From the NCBI GenBank assembly GCA_017469445.1, contig JAFUGK010000007.1, forward strand, positions 1 to 64,000: a stretch of 64,000 nt of DNA. The letters run 5' to 3'. Within the stretch, counting starts at the first letter, position 1, and every line of letters begins with the position of its first letter. Position numbers and translations under genes: made by a program. Shown here piece after piece: positions 34,951-43,808 of the stretch. Origin of the DNA: Clostridia bacterium. Lineage in GTDB: Bacteria; Bacillota; Clostridia; TANB77; CAG-508. Under the pieces are notes generated by a model. It did not search any database. It saw only the letters and a list, made by a program, of their open reading frames with translations, and was not told the origin of the DNA.

Positions 34951-35691
34951 ATGAAAAACACAAAAGCATTAAAGAAATTAGCAATTTTAATAATTGCAAT
35001 AATGGCGGTAGGTATGCTAATAACACCGCAAACCTATGCAGCATCAAATTTACAATCAAACCCAACAACAGGAAGTGCATTGCAAGTAAAAACAGCACAA
35101 GATTGGGCAAAATTAATAAGAGCTATGGAACAAGGTTATTATGGAAGTGGAGAACAAATAGAAGAATTAAATGATGATTTAACACCAAAAACATCTAATA
35201 ATATAGATGTGCATTTTATGAAGAACACAGAATATGGAGCTATAGCTATACTGTCTGCATCAGAATATGGCGTTGGAAAAGTAACAACAGCAAAGAAAGG
35301 TGATAATAGTGGAAGTACGACAGGAAATAGAACAGGAATAATAATAGACACAAAAGTTTGGGAAGCTACAGCATCATCTTCATCAGACCCATTTTATTTG
35401 GTGGGTACTAATAGAGGCGGCTGGGGAACACCTGCAGCAGAGAGATATTATGATAAATATACAACATCAAATGAATCAGCTAAAAGAGGAGATGTGTTGA
35501 TAGAATGTATGAATTGGTATAGCTCTGATACTTTCCAATGGCCAACTGTTAGTAATAATTGCTTTAAAAGAGGGTATAACGGAATTTTTAATTATACGAA
35601 TTATAGTTATTATAATTATAATAATGATGGAGCTAATAGCGGAGATAATAATTGTGGACGTGGTGTAGCCGTTTGCGGCGAAGGATTCTAG
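34951..35691 (+). CDS. Secreted protein with an MKNxEYGAIA motif
   Basis: 246 residues with a signal peptide (LAILIIAIMAVGMLITPQTYA). The mature part has VHFMKNTEYGAIAILSASEYG, a motif frequent in surface or pilin-associated proteins of gut Clostridia, and a Gly/Asn/Tyr-rich C-terminus with several Cys that could form disulfides. It precedes a pilin-like gene by 15 bases, so both likely act at the surface together. No enzymatic motif is visible. Confidence 0.7.
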   Translation: MKNTKALKKLAILIIAIMAVGMLITPQTYAASNLQSNPTTGSALQVKTAQDWAKLIRAMEQGYYGSGEQIEELNDDLTPKTSNNIDVHFMKNTEYGAIAILSASEYGVGKVTTAKKGDNSGSTTGNRTGIIIDTKVWEATASSSSDPFYLVGTNRGGWGTPAAERYYDKYTTSNESAKRGDVLIECMNWYSSDTFQWPTVSNNCFKRGYNGIFNYTNYSYYNYNNDGANSGDNNCGRGVAVCGEGF

Positions 35692-35706
35692 CAAAGGAGA
35701 AAAAAT

Positions 35707-37923
35707 ATGCTAAAGAATAAACATGGAATTACCTTACTTGCTTTAATTATTACAATAATTGTTTTACTTATACTTGCAGGTGTTGCATTAAACACTTTAT
35801 TTGGTGCAAATGGAATTATAAGCAATGCAGATAATGCAAAAGAACAATATGTTATTTCTGCCGAAAAAGATGCTATAACACAAGCCTGGCAAGGATTAAA
35901 AATAAAACAATATATGCATGAAATAACAAATATTACTTCAGAGATTTTTGAAAATCAATTAAAAGCAGATGGAAATAAGGTTAAAGTAAGTGATTATGGA
36001 ATAGATAATTATAAAGTAAAATTTTTAGATACAGGTCATACATATATAGTAGATAGCAATGGAGTTATACTAGATTCTGCATTAAAAGATGATAGTGTAG
36101 ATACTACTTCTGTAAATGGTACATATAAAAAAGTTGGTAATGTATATGTAAATACACCAAAATTAGATGAGGGCTTTAAACCAGAAAGAACTAGATATAT
36201 GTATTTAGAAGGCGATTACTTAGTACCAGGTGGATTTGCAACAACAGAACCAGATGTTGATAAATGGTATAATTATGCAGAGCAAAGATGGGCAAATATA
36301 TTTACAGAAATGGGTGGATTTGAAATATATTATGTATGGATACCACGTTATTGCTATAAAGAACTAAAAAATGAAGACGGTACAAGCAAAGAATTAATGG
36401 ATATAAAGTTCTTAAATATACAAGATGAATATATAGATGCAGATGGAAATAAAACTCCATTTGAATATGAAGAAGGAAAAGCAGTAGAAGGAAAGCCAGA
36501 TTTAAAAACACAAGGCTACCAAATACCAGAAGCATTTAGCTTTAATAATACTCCACTTACAGGTTTTTGGGCAATGAAATATGTAGTTGGAGAAGATGAT
36601 CAGAATAGAGCAATTATACAGTATCAATTAACATATGAGGATAATAAAATAAAAATAGTAAAAGTTGAATTAGGTAATACAACTGAAGTAGAAAAATACA
36701 ATATATCTATAAATGGAAGCTTTTTTAAATCTGTAAGTACAAGTGAACTTCAAGCAGGAATAACAATAGATAAAAACTTAAATAGAAGAAATAATGTAGT
36801 AAATGTAACAGCATTAGATGAACATGGAGAAATAATAAAAAGCAAAACAAAGGATTTAGATGTAAGCGATTTAGTAATATATGAAGGTGTAAACGAACCA
36901 CTATTTATAGGCTTTGATAGAGAAACTACATACTATGTAACATATGATAATAATGGAAATGAGCATAGCATGACACCAATAAGTAAAGAAACACCGGGTG
37001 ATTGGTATAATTATTATGAAAAAAGATGGGCAAATATAGTAGTTAGAACTGAAAGTACAAATGATGGAAAAAAATATGCTACTAAAGAAACATATTATGT
37101 GTGGATACCAAGGTTTGAGTATAAATCTAAACAATATGAGCACGAGAATGTGGTAAGATTTTTAAAAGGAATAGCAGGAGTAACAGATATTACATATAAA
37201 ATACCAGAAGCATTTACTTTTAATGGTAGACAATTAACAGGATATTGGGCAATGAAATATACACTAGGAGAAATAGCAACAGATCCTAAATTCTATGTTC
37301 AAATGGATGAAGTAGATGAATTATCTGGAGGAATAAGAATAAATAAAATTGAAGGAACAGGAGTAGCTTCAGGACAAGTATATAATTTCTATTTAGATAA
37401 TGTATATAAGGGAAATACAACAAATGCATTAACAAGCTATACATTTAATAACTTAGAGAATAATAGAGAATACATAATAATGATAGAAATAAGAAATCAA
37501 TCAACAGATGCTTTACTTGGAACAATAAAAATTAATAAGAAAATAGGAGAGAATAAACCTGCACCTAATGCACCAGTATTAACAGGCTTCCCAGAAAATG
37601 ACACATACTATGTAACTTGGGATAACGATGGAAATGAGGATAGCTCTGTACCAATAAGCCAAGATCCACCATATGGATGGTATAATTATAGTGAAAAGAA
37701 ATGGGCAAATATAGTAGTAAAACAAGATGGAAAAACAACATATTATGTATGGATACCAAGATACCAATATAAACTAAACCAAAGAACACAACAAAGTGAT
37801 ATAATATTCTTAAATGAAACAAGTACACAAACAGAAAATGGTTACAAAATACCAGAAGCATTTACATTTAATAACACACCATTAAAAGGCTACTGGGCAA
37901 TGAAATATGTAGTAGGTGAATAA
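35707..37923 (+). CDS. Pilin-like surface protein with three repeated domains
   Basis: 738 residues. The N-terminus KHGITLLALIITIIVLLILAG is a type IV prepilin-like methylation segment and helix. The rest contains three copies of a module of about 110 residues (near 165-300, 405-520 and 630-738), each with WYNY-x4-RWANI, YYVWIPR and IPEAFTFN-x6-GYWAMKY. Between them are beta-rich spacers like fibronectin domains. The last module ends at the stop, so the protein is complete. Prepilin signal plus repeats suggests a surface filament or adhesin. The modules' ligand is unknown. Confidence 0.75.
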   Translation: MLKNKHGITLLALIITIIVLLILAGVALNTLFGANGIISNADNAKEQYVISAEKDAITQAWQGLKIKQYMHEITNITSEIFENQLKADGNKVKVSDYGIDNYKVKFLDTGHTYIVDSNGVILDSALKDDSVDTTSVNGTYKKVGNVYVNTPKLDEGFKPERTRYMYLEGDYLVPGGFATTEPDVDKWYNYAEQRWANIFTEMGGFEIYYVWIPRYCYKELKNEDGTSKELMDIKFLNIQDEYIDADGNKTPFEYEEGKAVEGKPDLKTQGYQIPEAFSFNNTPLTGFWAMKYVVGEDDQNRAIIQYQLTYEDNKIKIVKVELGNTTEVEKYNISINGSFFKSVSTSELQAGITIDKNLNRRNNVVNVTALDEHGEIIKSKTKDLDVSDLVIYEGVNEPLFIGFDRETTYYVTYDNNGNEHSMTPISKETPGDWYNYYEKRWANIVVRTESTNDGKKYATKETYYVWIPRFEYKSKQYEHENVVRFLKGIAGVTDITYKIPEAFTFNGRQLTGYWAMKYTLGEIATDPKFYVQMDEVDELSGGIRINKIEGTGVASGQVYNFYLDNVYKGNTTNALTSYTFNNLENNREYIIMIEIRNQSTDALLGTIKINKKIGENKPAPNAPVLTGFPENDTYYVTWDNDGNEDSSVPISQDPPYGWYNYSEKKWANIVVKQDGKTTYYVWIPRYQYKLNQRTQQSDIIFLNETSTQTENGYKIPEAFTFNNTPLKGYWAMKYVVGE

Positions 37924-37976
37924 TTGGGGACGTTTCTAAATTGGGAGTAGTTCCCAATTGGGGACACATCTTGTAA
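37924..37976. repeat. GGGGAC-family element (copy E7)
   Basis: TTGGGGACGTTTCTAAATTGGGA-GTAG-TTCCCAATTGGGGACACATCTTG: two GGGGAC units with an inner palindrome AATTGGGA / TTCCCAATT. It starts at the stop codon of the pilin-like gene. Confidence 0.6.
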
Positions 37977-38051
37977 TAAAAACAAAATAAGTTCTAATAC
38001 AGACCCTCTTAGAATACAATGTTAAAAACAGCGTATTTTAAGGGGGTCTCT

Positions 38052-38318
38052 ATGAGAGGATTATCAATAGAAGAGCGTGCGGTAAATTTAGCACATTATA
38101 TTATAGATTCAAAAGATACTGTAAGAGGAGCTGCCAAGAAATTTGGAATTAGTAAAAGTACAGTACACATGGATGTTAGTAAGCGATTATTAAAAATAAA
38201 TCATGCATTAGCATTAGAAGTTAGAAAAGTGCTTGAGGAAAATAAAGCTGAAAGGCATATACGAGGAGGAATGGCAACCAAATTAAAATATATAAACAAA
38301 AAAGATAAAGCAAGTTAA
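38052..38318 (+). CDS. spoIIID: Sporulation transcriptional regulator SpoIIID
   Basis: 88 residues from ATG 38052 (AAGGGGGT just upstream, giving MRGLSIEERAVNLA). The helix-turn-helix TVRGAAKKFGISKSTVHMDVSKRL is the SpoIIID signature. SpoIIID acts in the mother cell after sigma-E and switches many genes on or off. The strong conservation supports a working sporulation programme. Confidence 0.95.
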   Translation: MRGLSIEERAVNLAHYIIDSKDTVRGAAKKFGISKSTVHMDVSKRLLKINHALALEVRKVLEENKAERHIRGGMATKLKYINKKDKAS

Positions 38319-38321
38319 AAG

Positions 38322-38361
38322 AAGACGACCACCAAATAAAACTGGTGATCGTCTCTTTTTT
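38322..38361. terminator. Terminator between spoIIID and the GC-rich secreted gene
   Basis: GACGACCACCA / TGGTGATCGTC stem followed by TTTTTT on the plus strand. It can also end the convergent minus-strand gene. Confidence 0.8.
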
Positions 38362-38776
38362 AGCCACCGAATGCCGCAATAAAAGCAGCAAGACCTACCA
38401 ATGCAATCCAGTCTTCACGGTGCATTGAGTAGTAGCGTCCATGGTACCAACCAGAATAGTAGCGCCGAGGATAATACCGATACCCATAATAATATGGAGT
38501 ATAGTAATACCGCGGAGCCGGCCGGTAATGATACCGTGGCGGTGGAGGCGCATAGCGCCTTGGTGGTGGGGCATACCGCCTTTGTGGGGCTGCATACCGA
38601 TGCCCACCGTTTACATGGCTTCTTACCATGTGATGTGGCGCGCTACGTGGAACGTGGCGTACCACTTGAGTCCGCCTAGGAGGCGGTGGTGCGTGGTGAC
38701 CTGCTGCAAATGCTACTGTGGGCAGAAGCAAAGCTAATGCCAGAAGCAATGTAGCAAAAATCTTCCGGATGTCCAT
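38360..38776 (-). CDS. Secreted Pro/Arg/His/Tyr-rich protein (GC-rich cassette)
   Basis: 138 residues from ATG 38776, with AAGGAGGT upstream. A signal peptide (ending VAFAAG) is followed by a low-complexity region of Pro, Arg, His and Tyr (YAPPPRRYAPPPP) and a final hydrophobic stretch (ALVGLAAFIAAFGG). The coding sequence is strikingly GC-rich within an AT-rich chromosome and uses CGG. The neighbour at 38938 has the same layout, so they are probably paralogues. No known function. Confidence 0.7.
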   Translation of the reverse strand: MDIRKIFATLLLALALLLPTVAFAAGHHAPPPPRRTQVVRHVPRSAPHHMVRSHVNGGHRYAAPQRRYAPPPRRYAPPPPRYHYRPAPRYYYTPYYYGYRYYPRRYYSGWYHGRYYSMHREDWIALVGLAAFIAAFGG

Positions 38777-38855
38777 TTTGTACCTCCTTTGTGTCCACAC
38801 GCCATAAAACATAAATACGACATCTATGTCAACAAGCTTTACGCTTGATATTAAC

Positions 38856-38884
38856 ATTATATCACATTATTATAATTAATTCAA
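38856..38884 (-). promoter_or_regulatory. Promoter of the 38360 gene
   Basis: Minus strand TTGAAT (38884-38879), 17 bases, TATAAT (38861-38856). Confidence 0.65.
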
Positions 38885-38885
38885 G

Positions 38886-38916
38886 AAAAAACGGGCACCG
38901 TAAATTGGTACCCGTG
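38886..38916 (-). terminator. Terminator of the 38938 gene
   Basis: CGGGCACC / GGTACCCG stem around TAAATT-like loop, followed by TTTTTT on the minus strand. Confidence 0.8.
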
Positions 38917-38937
38917 AAAACGGAAATTATTCTACTA

Positions 38938-39501
38938 TTATTCTACTACAACAGCAGAGTAACCAGCATCATTATACACGACAGGCTGCAAACGGTTAAA
39001 ATAGATGTAGTTTTTAGTGCTATCATCTGTAAATCTTACTGTGCGTGTTCCAACAAACTTAAAATCTTTCGGTAATTTTTTGCACAGTTGTTTAATAAAT
39101 TTAACGGTTGCTTCCTGTGTATAAGGTGTTTTATACTCGCCAGCAGGATAAGCCAACAATTTGTTACAAACATAGGATTCCCTGGAATTCAATTTTGCAA
39201 CATATTTGTCTCGATACTCTACGTACGAGACCGGATCGCTTGGCGGCGTTTTACTTTTATTATTATTTACCAATGCCAGCAATCCTACTACTGCAGCAAT
39301 ACCTGCTAATGCAGCAGTGTCTTTTTTGGTCCACGAATCGTGGCGGTGGTGATGCCGATGATAGCCATAATACCCATAGTTATAATAATTATGATATGGG
39401 TAGTAAGCAAAAGCCGCTGTGGGCATAAGGGCAAACCAAACCATGACAGAAGCCAAAAAAGTACTTATGATTTTTGTAATCCGTTTTTCAAAGTTCAACA
39501 T
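38938..39501 (-). CDS. Secreted Tyr/His-rich protein with a C-terminal domain (cassette)
   Basis: 187 residues: signal peptide (ending AAFAYY), a short Tyr/His/Asn-rich region, a hydrophobic Ala-rich helix (ALAGIAAVVGLLAL) and a C-terminal domain of about 95 residues. Layout and position suggest it is a paralogue of the 38360 product with an added domain. AAGGAGGT precedes the ATG and a consensus promoter lies at 39554-39582. Composition differs from native genes. Confidence 0.7.
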   Translation of the reverse strand: MLNFEKRITKIISTFLASVMVWFALMPTAAFAYYPYHNYYNYGYYGYHRHHHRHDSWTKKDTAALAGIAAVVGLLALVNNNKSKTPPSDPVSYVEYRDKYVAKLNSRESYVCNKLLAYPAGEYKTPYTQEATVKFIKQLCKKLPKDFKFVGTRTVRFTDDSTKNYIYFNRLQPVVYNDAGYSAVVVE

Positions 39502-39553
39502 GATGTTTACCTCCTTGTTGTCTAGTATTTAGCTTTCGCCAAATCTTACCTAT

Positions 39554-39582
39554 ATTATACTATAATATGGTAAAAAAATCAA
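39554..39582 (-). promoter_or_regulatory. Promoter of the 38938 gene
   Basis: Minus strand TTGATT (39582-39577), 17 bases, TATAAT (39559-39554). Confidence 0.65.
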
Positions 39583-39656
39583 ATTTGCTATATTTTTAAA
39601 TATGTGGTAGAATAACAATTATCTAAAATAAACAATATAATAAAAGGGTGATTAAT

Positions 39657-40919
39657 ATGGAAAATACAATAGCAATAGTATTAGCAGCAGGAAAAGGAAC
39701 AAGAATGAAATCTGAAAAATCAAAACAAGTACATAAGATATTAGGAAAAGAAATTGTTTTAAGGGCAGTAGAAAATGCAAAAAAAGCTGGAATAGAAGAT
39801 ATTATAGCTGTAGTAGGGTATAAAAAAGAACAAGTTCAAGCTGTTTTAAAAGATTCTGTAAAATATGCATATCAAGATGAGATGCTAGGAACTGGTCATG
39901 CAGTAATGCAAGCAAAAGAATATTTAAAAGGCAAAACAGGTAAAGTAGTAGTATTAAATGGAGATGTTCCAATATTAAGACCAGAAACAATAGAAAAATT
40001 AATAGAAAAAAGCAATAGTAATAAAGAATATGCAACATTATTATCTGCAATATATGATAATCCATATGGTTATGGAAGAATTATAAGAGATGATGGTGGA
40101 AATGTAGAGGCAATTGTGGAAGAAAAGGATGCAGATGAGCTTCAAAAAGAAATAAAAGAAATAAATGCAGGAATATATTGTTTTGATATACAAGAATTAT
40201 TAAAGGCATTAGATGAAATTAATAATGATAATGCAAGTGGAGAGTATTATATTACTGATGTTATAAAAATAATGAATGATAAGGGCTTAAAAACAGGAGC
40301 AATGATAGTAGAAGATAATACAGAAATATTAGGTGTTAATGATAAAGTTCAGTTAGAAATATTAACCAAAATATTAAGACTTAGAATAAATGCAGAACAT
40401 ATGAAAAATGGAGTAGTTATAGAAGATACAAGTACTACATATATTTATGATGATGTAGAAATAGGAACAGATACAGTAATACATCCAAATACAACTATTA
40501 AATCAAATACAAAAATCGGAAGTAATTGTGAGATAGGGCCAAATGCATATATAAGAGAAAATTGTGAACTTGCAAATAATGTAAAAATTGGAAATTGTGT
40601 TGAAATAAAGAAAACAAAAATAGGAGAAGGTAGCAAAGTACCACATTTTATATATTTAGGAGACTGTGAAGTTGGAGAGCATTGTAATATAGGTTGTGGA
40701 ACAATTACATGTAATTATGATGGATTCAATAAAAGTAGAACAGAAATTGGAAATAATGTTTTTGTTGGTTCTAATACTAATTTCGTAGCACCAGTAAAAA
40801 TAGGTGATAATGCATTTATAGGAGCTGGATCAACAATAACAGAGGATGTACCAGAATATGCACTTGCAATAGCAAGACAAAGACAAATTAATAAAGAAAA
40901 TTGGAATAAAAAAGATTAG
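39657..40919 (+). CDS. glmU: Bifunctional GlcN-1-P acetyltransferase / uridyltransferase
   Basis: 420 residues from ATG 39657 (AAGGGTG upstream). N-terminal nucleotidyltransferase with LAAGKGTRMKS, then a left-handed beta-helix acetyltransferase with hexapeptide repeats (GSNCEIGPNAYIREN, NYDGFNK, GSNTNFVAPVKIGDNAFIGAGSTIT). It makes UDP-GlcNAc, after GlmM. The C-terminal tail is shorter than in Bacillus GlmU, but all active-site blocks are present. Confidence 0.96.
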   Translation: MENTIAIVLAAGKGTRMKSEKSKQVHKILGKEIVLRAVENAKKAGIEDIIAVVGYKKEQVQAVLKDSVKYAYQDEMLGTGHAVMQAKEYLKGKTGKVVVLNGDVPILRPETIEKLIEKSNSNKEYATLLSAIYDNPYGYGRIIRDDGGNVEAIVEEKDADELQKEIKEINAGIYCFDIQELLKALDEINNDNASGEYYITDVIKIMNDKGLKTGAMIVEDNTEILGVNDKVQLEILTKILRLRINAEHMKNGVVIEDTSTTYIYDDVEIGTDTVIHPNTTIKSNTKIGSNCEIGPNAYIRENCELANNVKIGNCVEIKKTKIGEGSKVPHFIYLGDCEVGEHCNIGCGTITCNYDGFNKSRTEIGNNVFVGSNTNFVAPVKIGDNAFIGAGSTITEDVPEYALAIARQRQINKENWNKKD

Positions 40920-40924
40920 ATGAC

Positions 40925-40984
40925 AAAATTTTGGGGACGTTGCTAAAAATTCAAGAGAATTTTTAGCAACGTCCCCAAAATTTT
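40925..40984. terminator. Perfect GGGGAC palindrome serving as bidirectional terminator (copy E8)
   Basis: Two 28-base arms (40925-40952 and 40957-40984) pair without mismatch around the loop AAGA. The core is TTGGGGACGTTGC. It lies between convergent genes, 6 bases after the glmU stop, and both ends are AAAATTTT, so it can terminate in both directions. Confidence 0.85.
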
Positions 40985-41009
40985 CTTTGTTTTCTTAATT
41001 GTTAAAAAA

Positions 41010-41381
41010 CTACATTTTTGATTCACCAGGAATTATATAGTCTATTACGCCATAAATAAGAGCACCTATTATTGCTGCTATCCAAGAAATTGAGTATCCA
41101 GCAACAAAATATTGTGTAAGATAAAGTGTAACAGCAGCTAGAATAAATCCTACAAATCCTTTTCCAAATGGACTAGCGTGTAATCCTGTAAAACGTGTAA
41201 TTAAGTAATCCATTGCAGTAAGAATAATTGCCGCTAAACCTAAAGACCATATATTATTTATACTAAATCCAGGTGTAAAAAATGCTGTAATGGCTAGAAC
41301 AACTGCTGCAGCAATAAATCTACCAATTACTTGTCCAACTGCGCCTAAAGTGCTACCTGTATTTACTTGATTGTTATCCAT
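41010..41381 (-). CDS. Four-helix membrane protein (phage-holin-4/DUF2512-like)
   Basis: 123 residues with four hydrophobic helices and motifs TAFFTPGFSINN and FGKGFVGFILAAVTLYLTQYF. It resembles small four-helix membrane families such as Phage_holin_4 or DUF2512, but the assignment is tentative. AAAGGAGG precedes its ATG. It is transcribed divergently from yetF. Confidence 0.6.
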   Translation of the reverse strand: MDNNQVNTGSTLGAVGQVIGRFIAAAVVLAITAFFTPGFSINNIWSLGLAAIILTAMDYLITRFTGLHASPFGKGFVGFILAAVTLYLTQYFVAGYSISWIAAIIGALIYGVIDYIIPGESKM

Positions 41382-41513
41382 AGTTAGACCTCCTTTGAAA
41401 AAATAAATTTTATGTTTGCAGTTATATTATTTACAAAAATAAATTTTCTATACAAGTATAGTTTGATAAAAAATGCAAAAAATATACTTGTATTTTTTAT
41501 TTAGGAGGAAAAA

Positions 41514-42188
41514 ATGTTAATAACTTTTATAAGAACAATAATATTATACATATTAGTTTTATTAGTGATGAGAATGATGGGAAAAAGAGAAATAGGTCAA
41601 CTTCAGCCTTTTGAACTTGCTATAGCAATAATGATAGCAGACTTAGCAACAATACCAATGTCTGATGTAGGAATACCAATATTTAATGGAATTGTACCAA
41701 TTCTTGCATTATTAGTTATGCATTTATTAATTTCAGTAACAAATTTAAGAAGTATAAAAGTAAGAAAAATAATTTGCGGAAAACCGCGAATATTAATATA
41801 TAGAGGAAGAATTGATGAAAAAGCATTAAAAAAAGAAAAATTTACTATTAACGAATTGCAGGAAAGGCTAAGAGGAAATAATATTTTTAATATATCAGAT
41901 GTTGAATATGCAATATTAGAAACAAGTGGCCAAATTACTGTTGTACCAAAACCAGATAAAAGAGGAACTATGCCAAGTGATTTTAATATAATGCCAGAAT
42001 ATGAAGGGATGTCATATGATTTAGTAGTAGATGGTAAGATTATGTATGAAAATTTAAAGGCTTTAGGAAAGGATTATAATTGGCTAGAAAAAGAAGCTAA
42101 AAAGTATAAGATAAATCCAAGTCAAGCTTTACTTATGACAATAGATGGGAAACAAGACATATTTTGCCAAGCAAAGGAGAAAAAGTAA
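41514..42188 (+). CDS. yetF: YetF-like DUF421 membrane protein
   Basis: 224 residues: three N-terminal membrane helices (MRMMGKREIGQLQPFELAIAI is the signature region) and a cytoplasmic domain with two-layer fold (GQITVVPKP). DUF421 proteins of spore formers include SpoVA-like partners and YetF, YrbG and YdfS. Their biochemical role is not settled. It overlaps the next gene by one base. Confidence 0.88.
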   Translation: MLITFIRTIILYILVLLVMRMMGKREIGQLQPFELAIAIMIADLATIPMSDVGIPIFNGIVPILALLVMHLLISVTNLRSIKVRKIICGKPRILIYRGRIDEKALKKEKFTINELQERLRGNNIFNISDVEYAILETSGQITVVPKPDKRGTMPSDFNIMPEYEGMSYDLVVDGKIMYENLKALGKDYNWLEKEAKKYKINPSQALLMTIDGKQDIFCQAKEKK

Positions 42189-42562
42189 TGAAAGATTTTA
42201 TAATAATAATGTTTATTTTAACATTTGTTTTGACTGGAAATATTATTATAAATAATATATTAGAAAAAGATAGTGGAAAAATTATAGATACATTGAAGCA
42301 TTTAGAAGAAAATATAGGAGATGAAAGCATAGCAAATGAAAAAGCAGAAGAACTGTATAATTTATGGCAAGATACAGAAGAAAAGTGGTCTATAATTGTA
42401 GATCATCAAGAATTGGATGCTATAAAGGCAGCAATATTAACAGCTAAAGCTGCAATTAAAGTAGGAGATGCAAAAGTAGGATATGAGCAAATAGAGAATT
42501 CTATTTTTTTAGTTGGTCATATTAAAGACAAATTAACAGTAGAATGGAAAAATATATTTTAA
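42188..42562 (+). CDS. DUF4363 family protein
   Basis: 124 residues from ATG 42188 (AAAGGAG upstream, stop/start overlap TAATG). N-terminal membrane helix, then a four-helix cytoplasmic or external region with LYNLWQDTEEKWSIIVDHQELD, the DUF4363 signature. This family regularly follows DUF421 genes in Clostridia, suggesting a joint complex. Confidence 0.85.
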   Translation: MKDFIIIMFILTFVLTGNIIINNILEKDSGKIIDTLKHLEENIGDESIANEKAEELYNLWQDTEEKWSIIVDHQELDAIKAAILTAKAAIKVGDAKVGYEQIENSIFLVGHIKDKLTVEWKNIF

Positions 42563-42566
42563 AAAT

Positions 42567-42595
42567 TTGCTAAATTATGTAAACAATGGTATAAT
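42567..42595 (+). promoter_or_regulatory. Promoter of the 42641 TPR gene
   Basis: TTGCTA (42567-42572), 17 bases, TATAAT (42590-42595). Confidence 0.65.
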
Positions 42596-42640
42596 ATAAT
42601 AGTACGAGCAAATAGATAAAATATAAAAGGAGATTTTCCT

Positions 42641-43696
42641 ATGAATAATTTGTTAAAAAAAAGAAATTTAGAATTGGCAAAGATGTTATATAGTCAAAAT
42701 AAATATGAAGAAGCAGAAAAAGTTTTAATGGAAACAATAGAAACGGCTAGTGCAAAGTTTTTGAAAGGAAAAATATGTGCAAGAACAGGAAGAACTGAAG
42801 AAGCAATAAACTGGTTTGAAGATGCAAAAATAGTAAGAAAAGACTGGGTAGCACCAAGAATGGAATTGGCAAAAATATATTATACAAAAGGTAATTGGGA
42901 TGCAGCTAAACAAGGATTTGATGTATGTTTAAAAAGAGAGCCTAAAAATGCACTTATAAAAACTACAGTTGCCCATTACTATGCTTCTATGGGAGAAAAG
43001 AAAGAAGCAAAAAAACTTTTAGCTAAAGCGTTGAATATTGATAGTAGCAGTAAAGTTCAAAAAGAAGCGCTATTTGTTTATAACCAAATGGAAGAATATA
43101 AACACATGTATAATATTTGTGAAAAATTATTAGAGGGATATGAGGTTAAACCTAATGAATATAGGGTTATTGAATGTATGGCAAAAACATATTTTAATTT
43201 AGGAAAGTATGATAAAGTTTTAGATGTATTTCGAAGCAAAAAGGAAGACAAAATAACAAGAACTTTATTTGGTCTATTTAGGCAAAAAATATATTGTGAG
43301 TTAAATAAGGATAAAGAATTAGCCAAAATTTATCAAGAAATATTAGATAATATGGAAGCTGTATATGGTGAGGAAGGTAGGATAGCACACATTCAAAAAC
43401 ATACTAAGAATGATAAAACAAGAAAGATACACGGAGTTTTTACAATGGATTTAAAAGAAGTATTAGATAAAGTTAAAAATGCTAAAAAAATAAAACAGGA
43501 AGGTAATGGTTGCGATATTTATTGTATAAAAATGGATGGATGTGGATATGAAGGAGGCAGTGAAGGTGATGGACATATATTAAATTATGTTACATTAATT
43601 ACATTCCCAGATACAGAAAAACCAATAACACTTTTCCCAAGTGATAAGGTTGTAATAAGGCAAAAACAATTTAATCCAGGAGGAGAAAATAGATAA
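42641..43696 (+). CDS. Cytoplasmic TPR protein with an additional C-terminal domain
   Basis: 351 residues. The first 240 residues are tetratricopeptide-like helical repeats. The last 90 residues form a different, beta-containing domain with several Cys and Gly (DGCGYEGGSEGDGHIL). No signal peptide. Function unknown. A GGGGAC palindrome terminates it. Confidence 0.7.
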   Translation: MNNLLKKRNLELAKMLYSQNKYEEAEKVLMETIETASAKFLKGKICARTGRTEEAINWFEDAKIVRKDWVAPRMELAKIYYTKGNWDAAKQGFDVCLKREPKNALIKTTVAHYYASMGEKKEAKKLLAKALNIDSSSKVQKEALFVYNQMEEYKHMYNICEKLLEGYEVKPNEYRVIECMAKTYFNLGKYDKVLDVFRSKKEDKITRTLFGLFRQKIYCELNKDKELAKIYQEILDNMEAVYGEEGRIAHIQKHTKNDKTRKIHGVFTMDLKEVLDKVKNAKKIKQEGNGCDIYCIKMDGCGYEGGSEGDGHILNYVTLITFPDTEKPITLFPSDKVVIRQKQFNPGGENR

Positions 43697-43708
43697 TACA
43701 TAAAAACA

Positions 43709-43768
43709 TGTCAATGGGGACGGAGAAATTTGACACAGATATGTCAAATTTCTCCGTCCCCATTGACA
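43709..43768. terminator. Perfect GGGGAC palindrome (copy E9)
   Basis: The 27-base arms 43709-43735 and 43742-43768 are exact reverse complements around a 6-base loop. The left arm is identical to the unit at 18705-18731. It follows the TPR gene and precedes the transketolase. Confidence 0.8.
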
Positions 43769-43808
43769 CTTAATTTATTTATGATACAATACAAGTTAGG
43801 TGAAGATT

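Noticed and set aside
38401..38737. Long plus-strand frames opposite the GC-rich secreted gene
   Set aside because: They are antisense shadows caused by high GC content. The minus-strand frame has a signal peptide, ribosome site, promoter and terminator.
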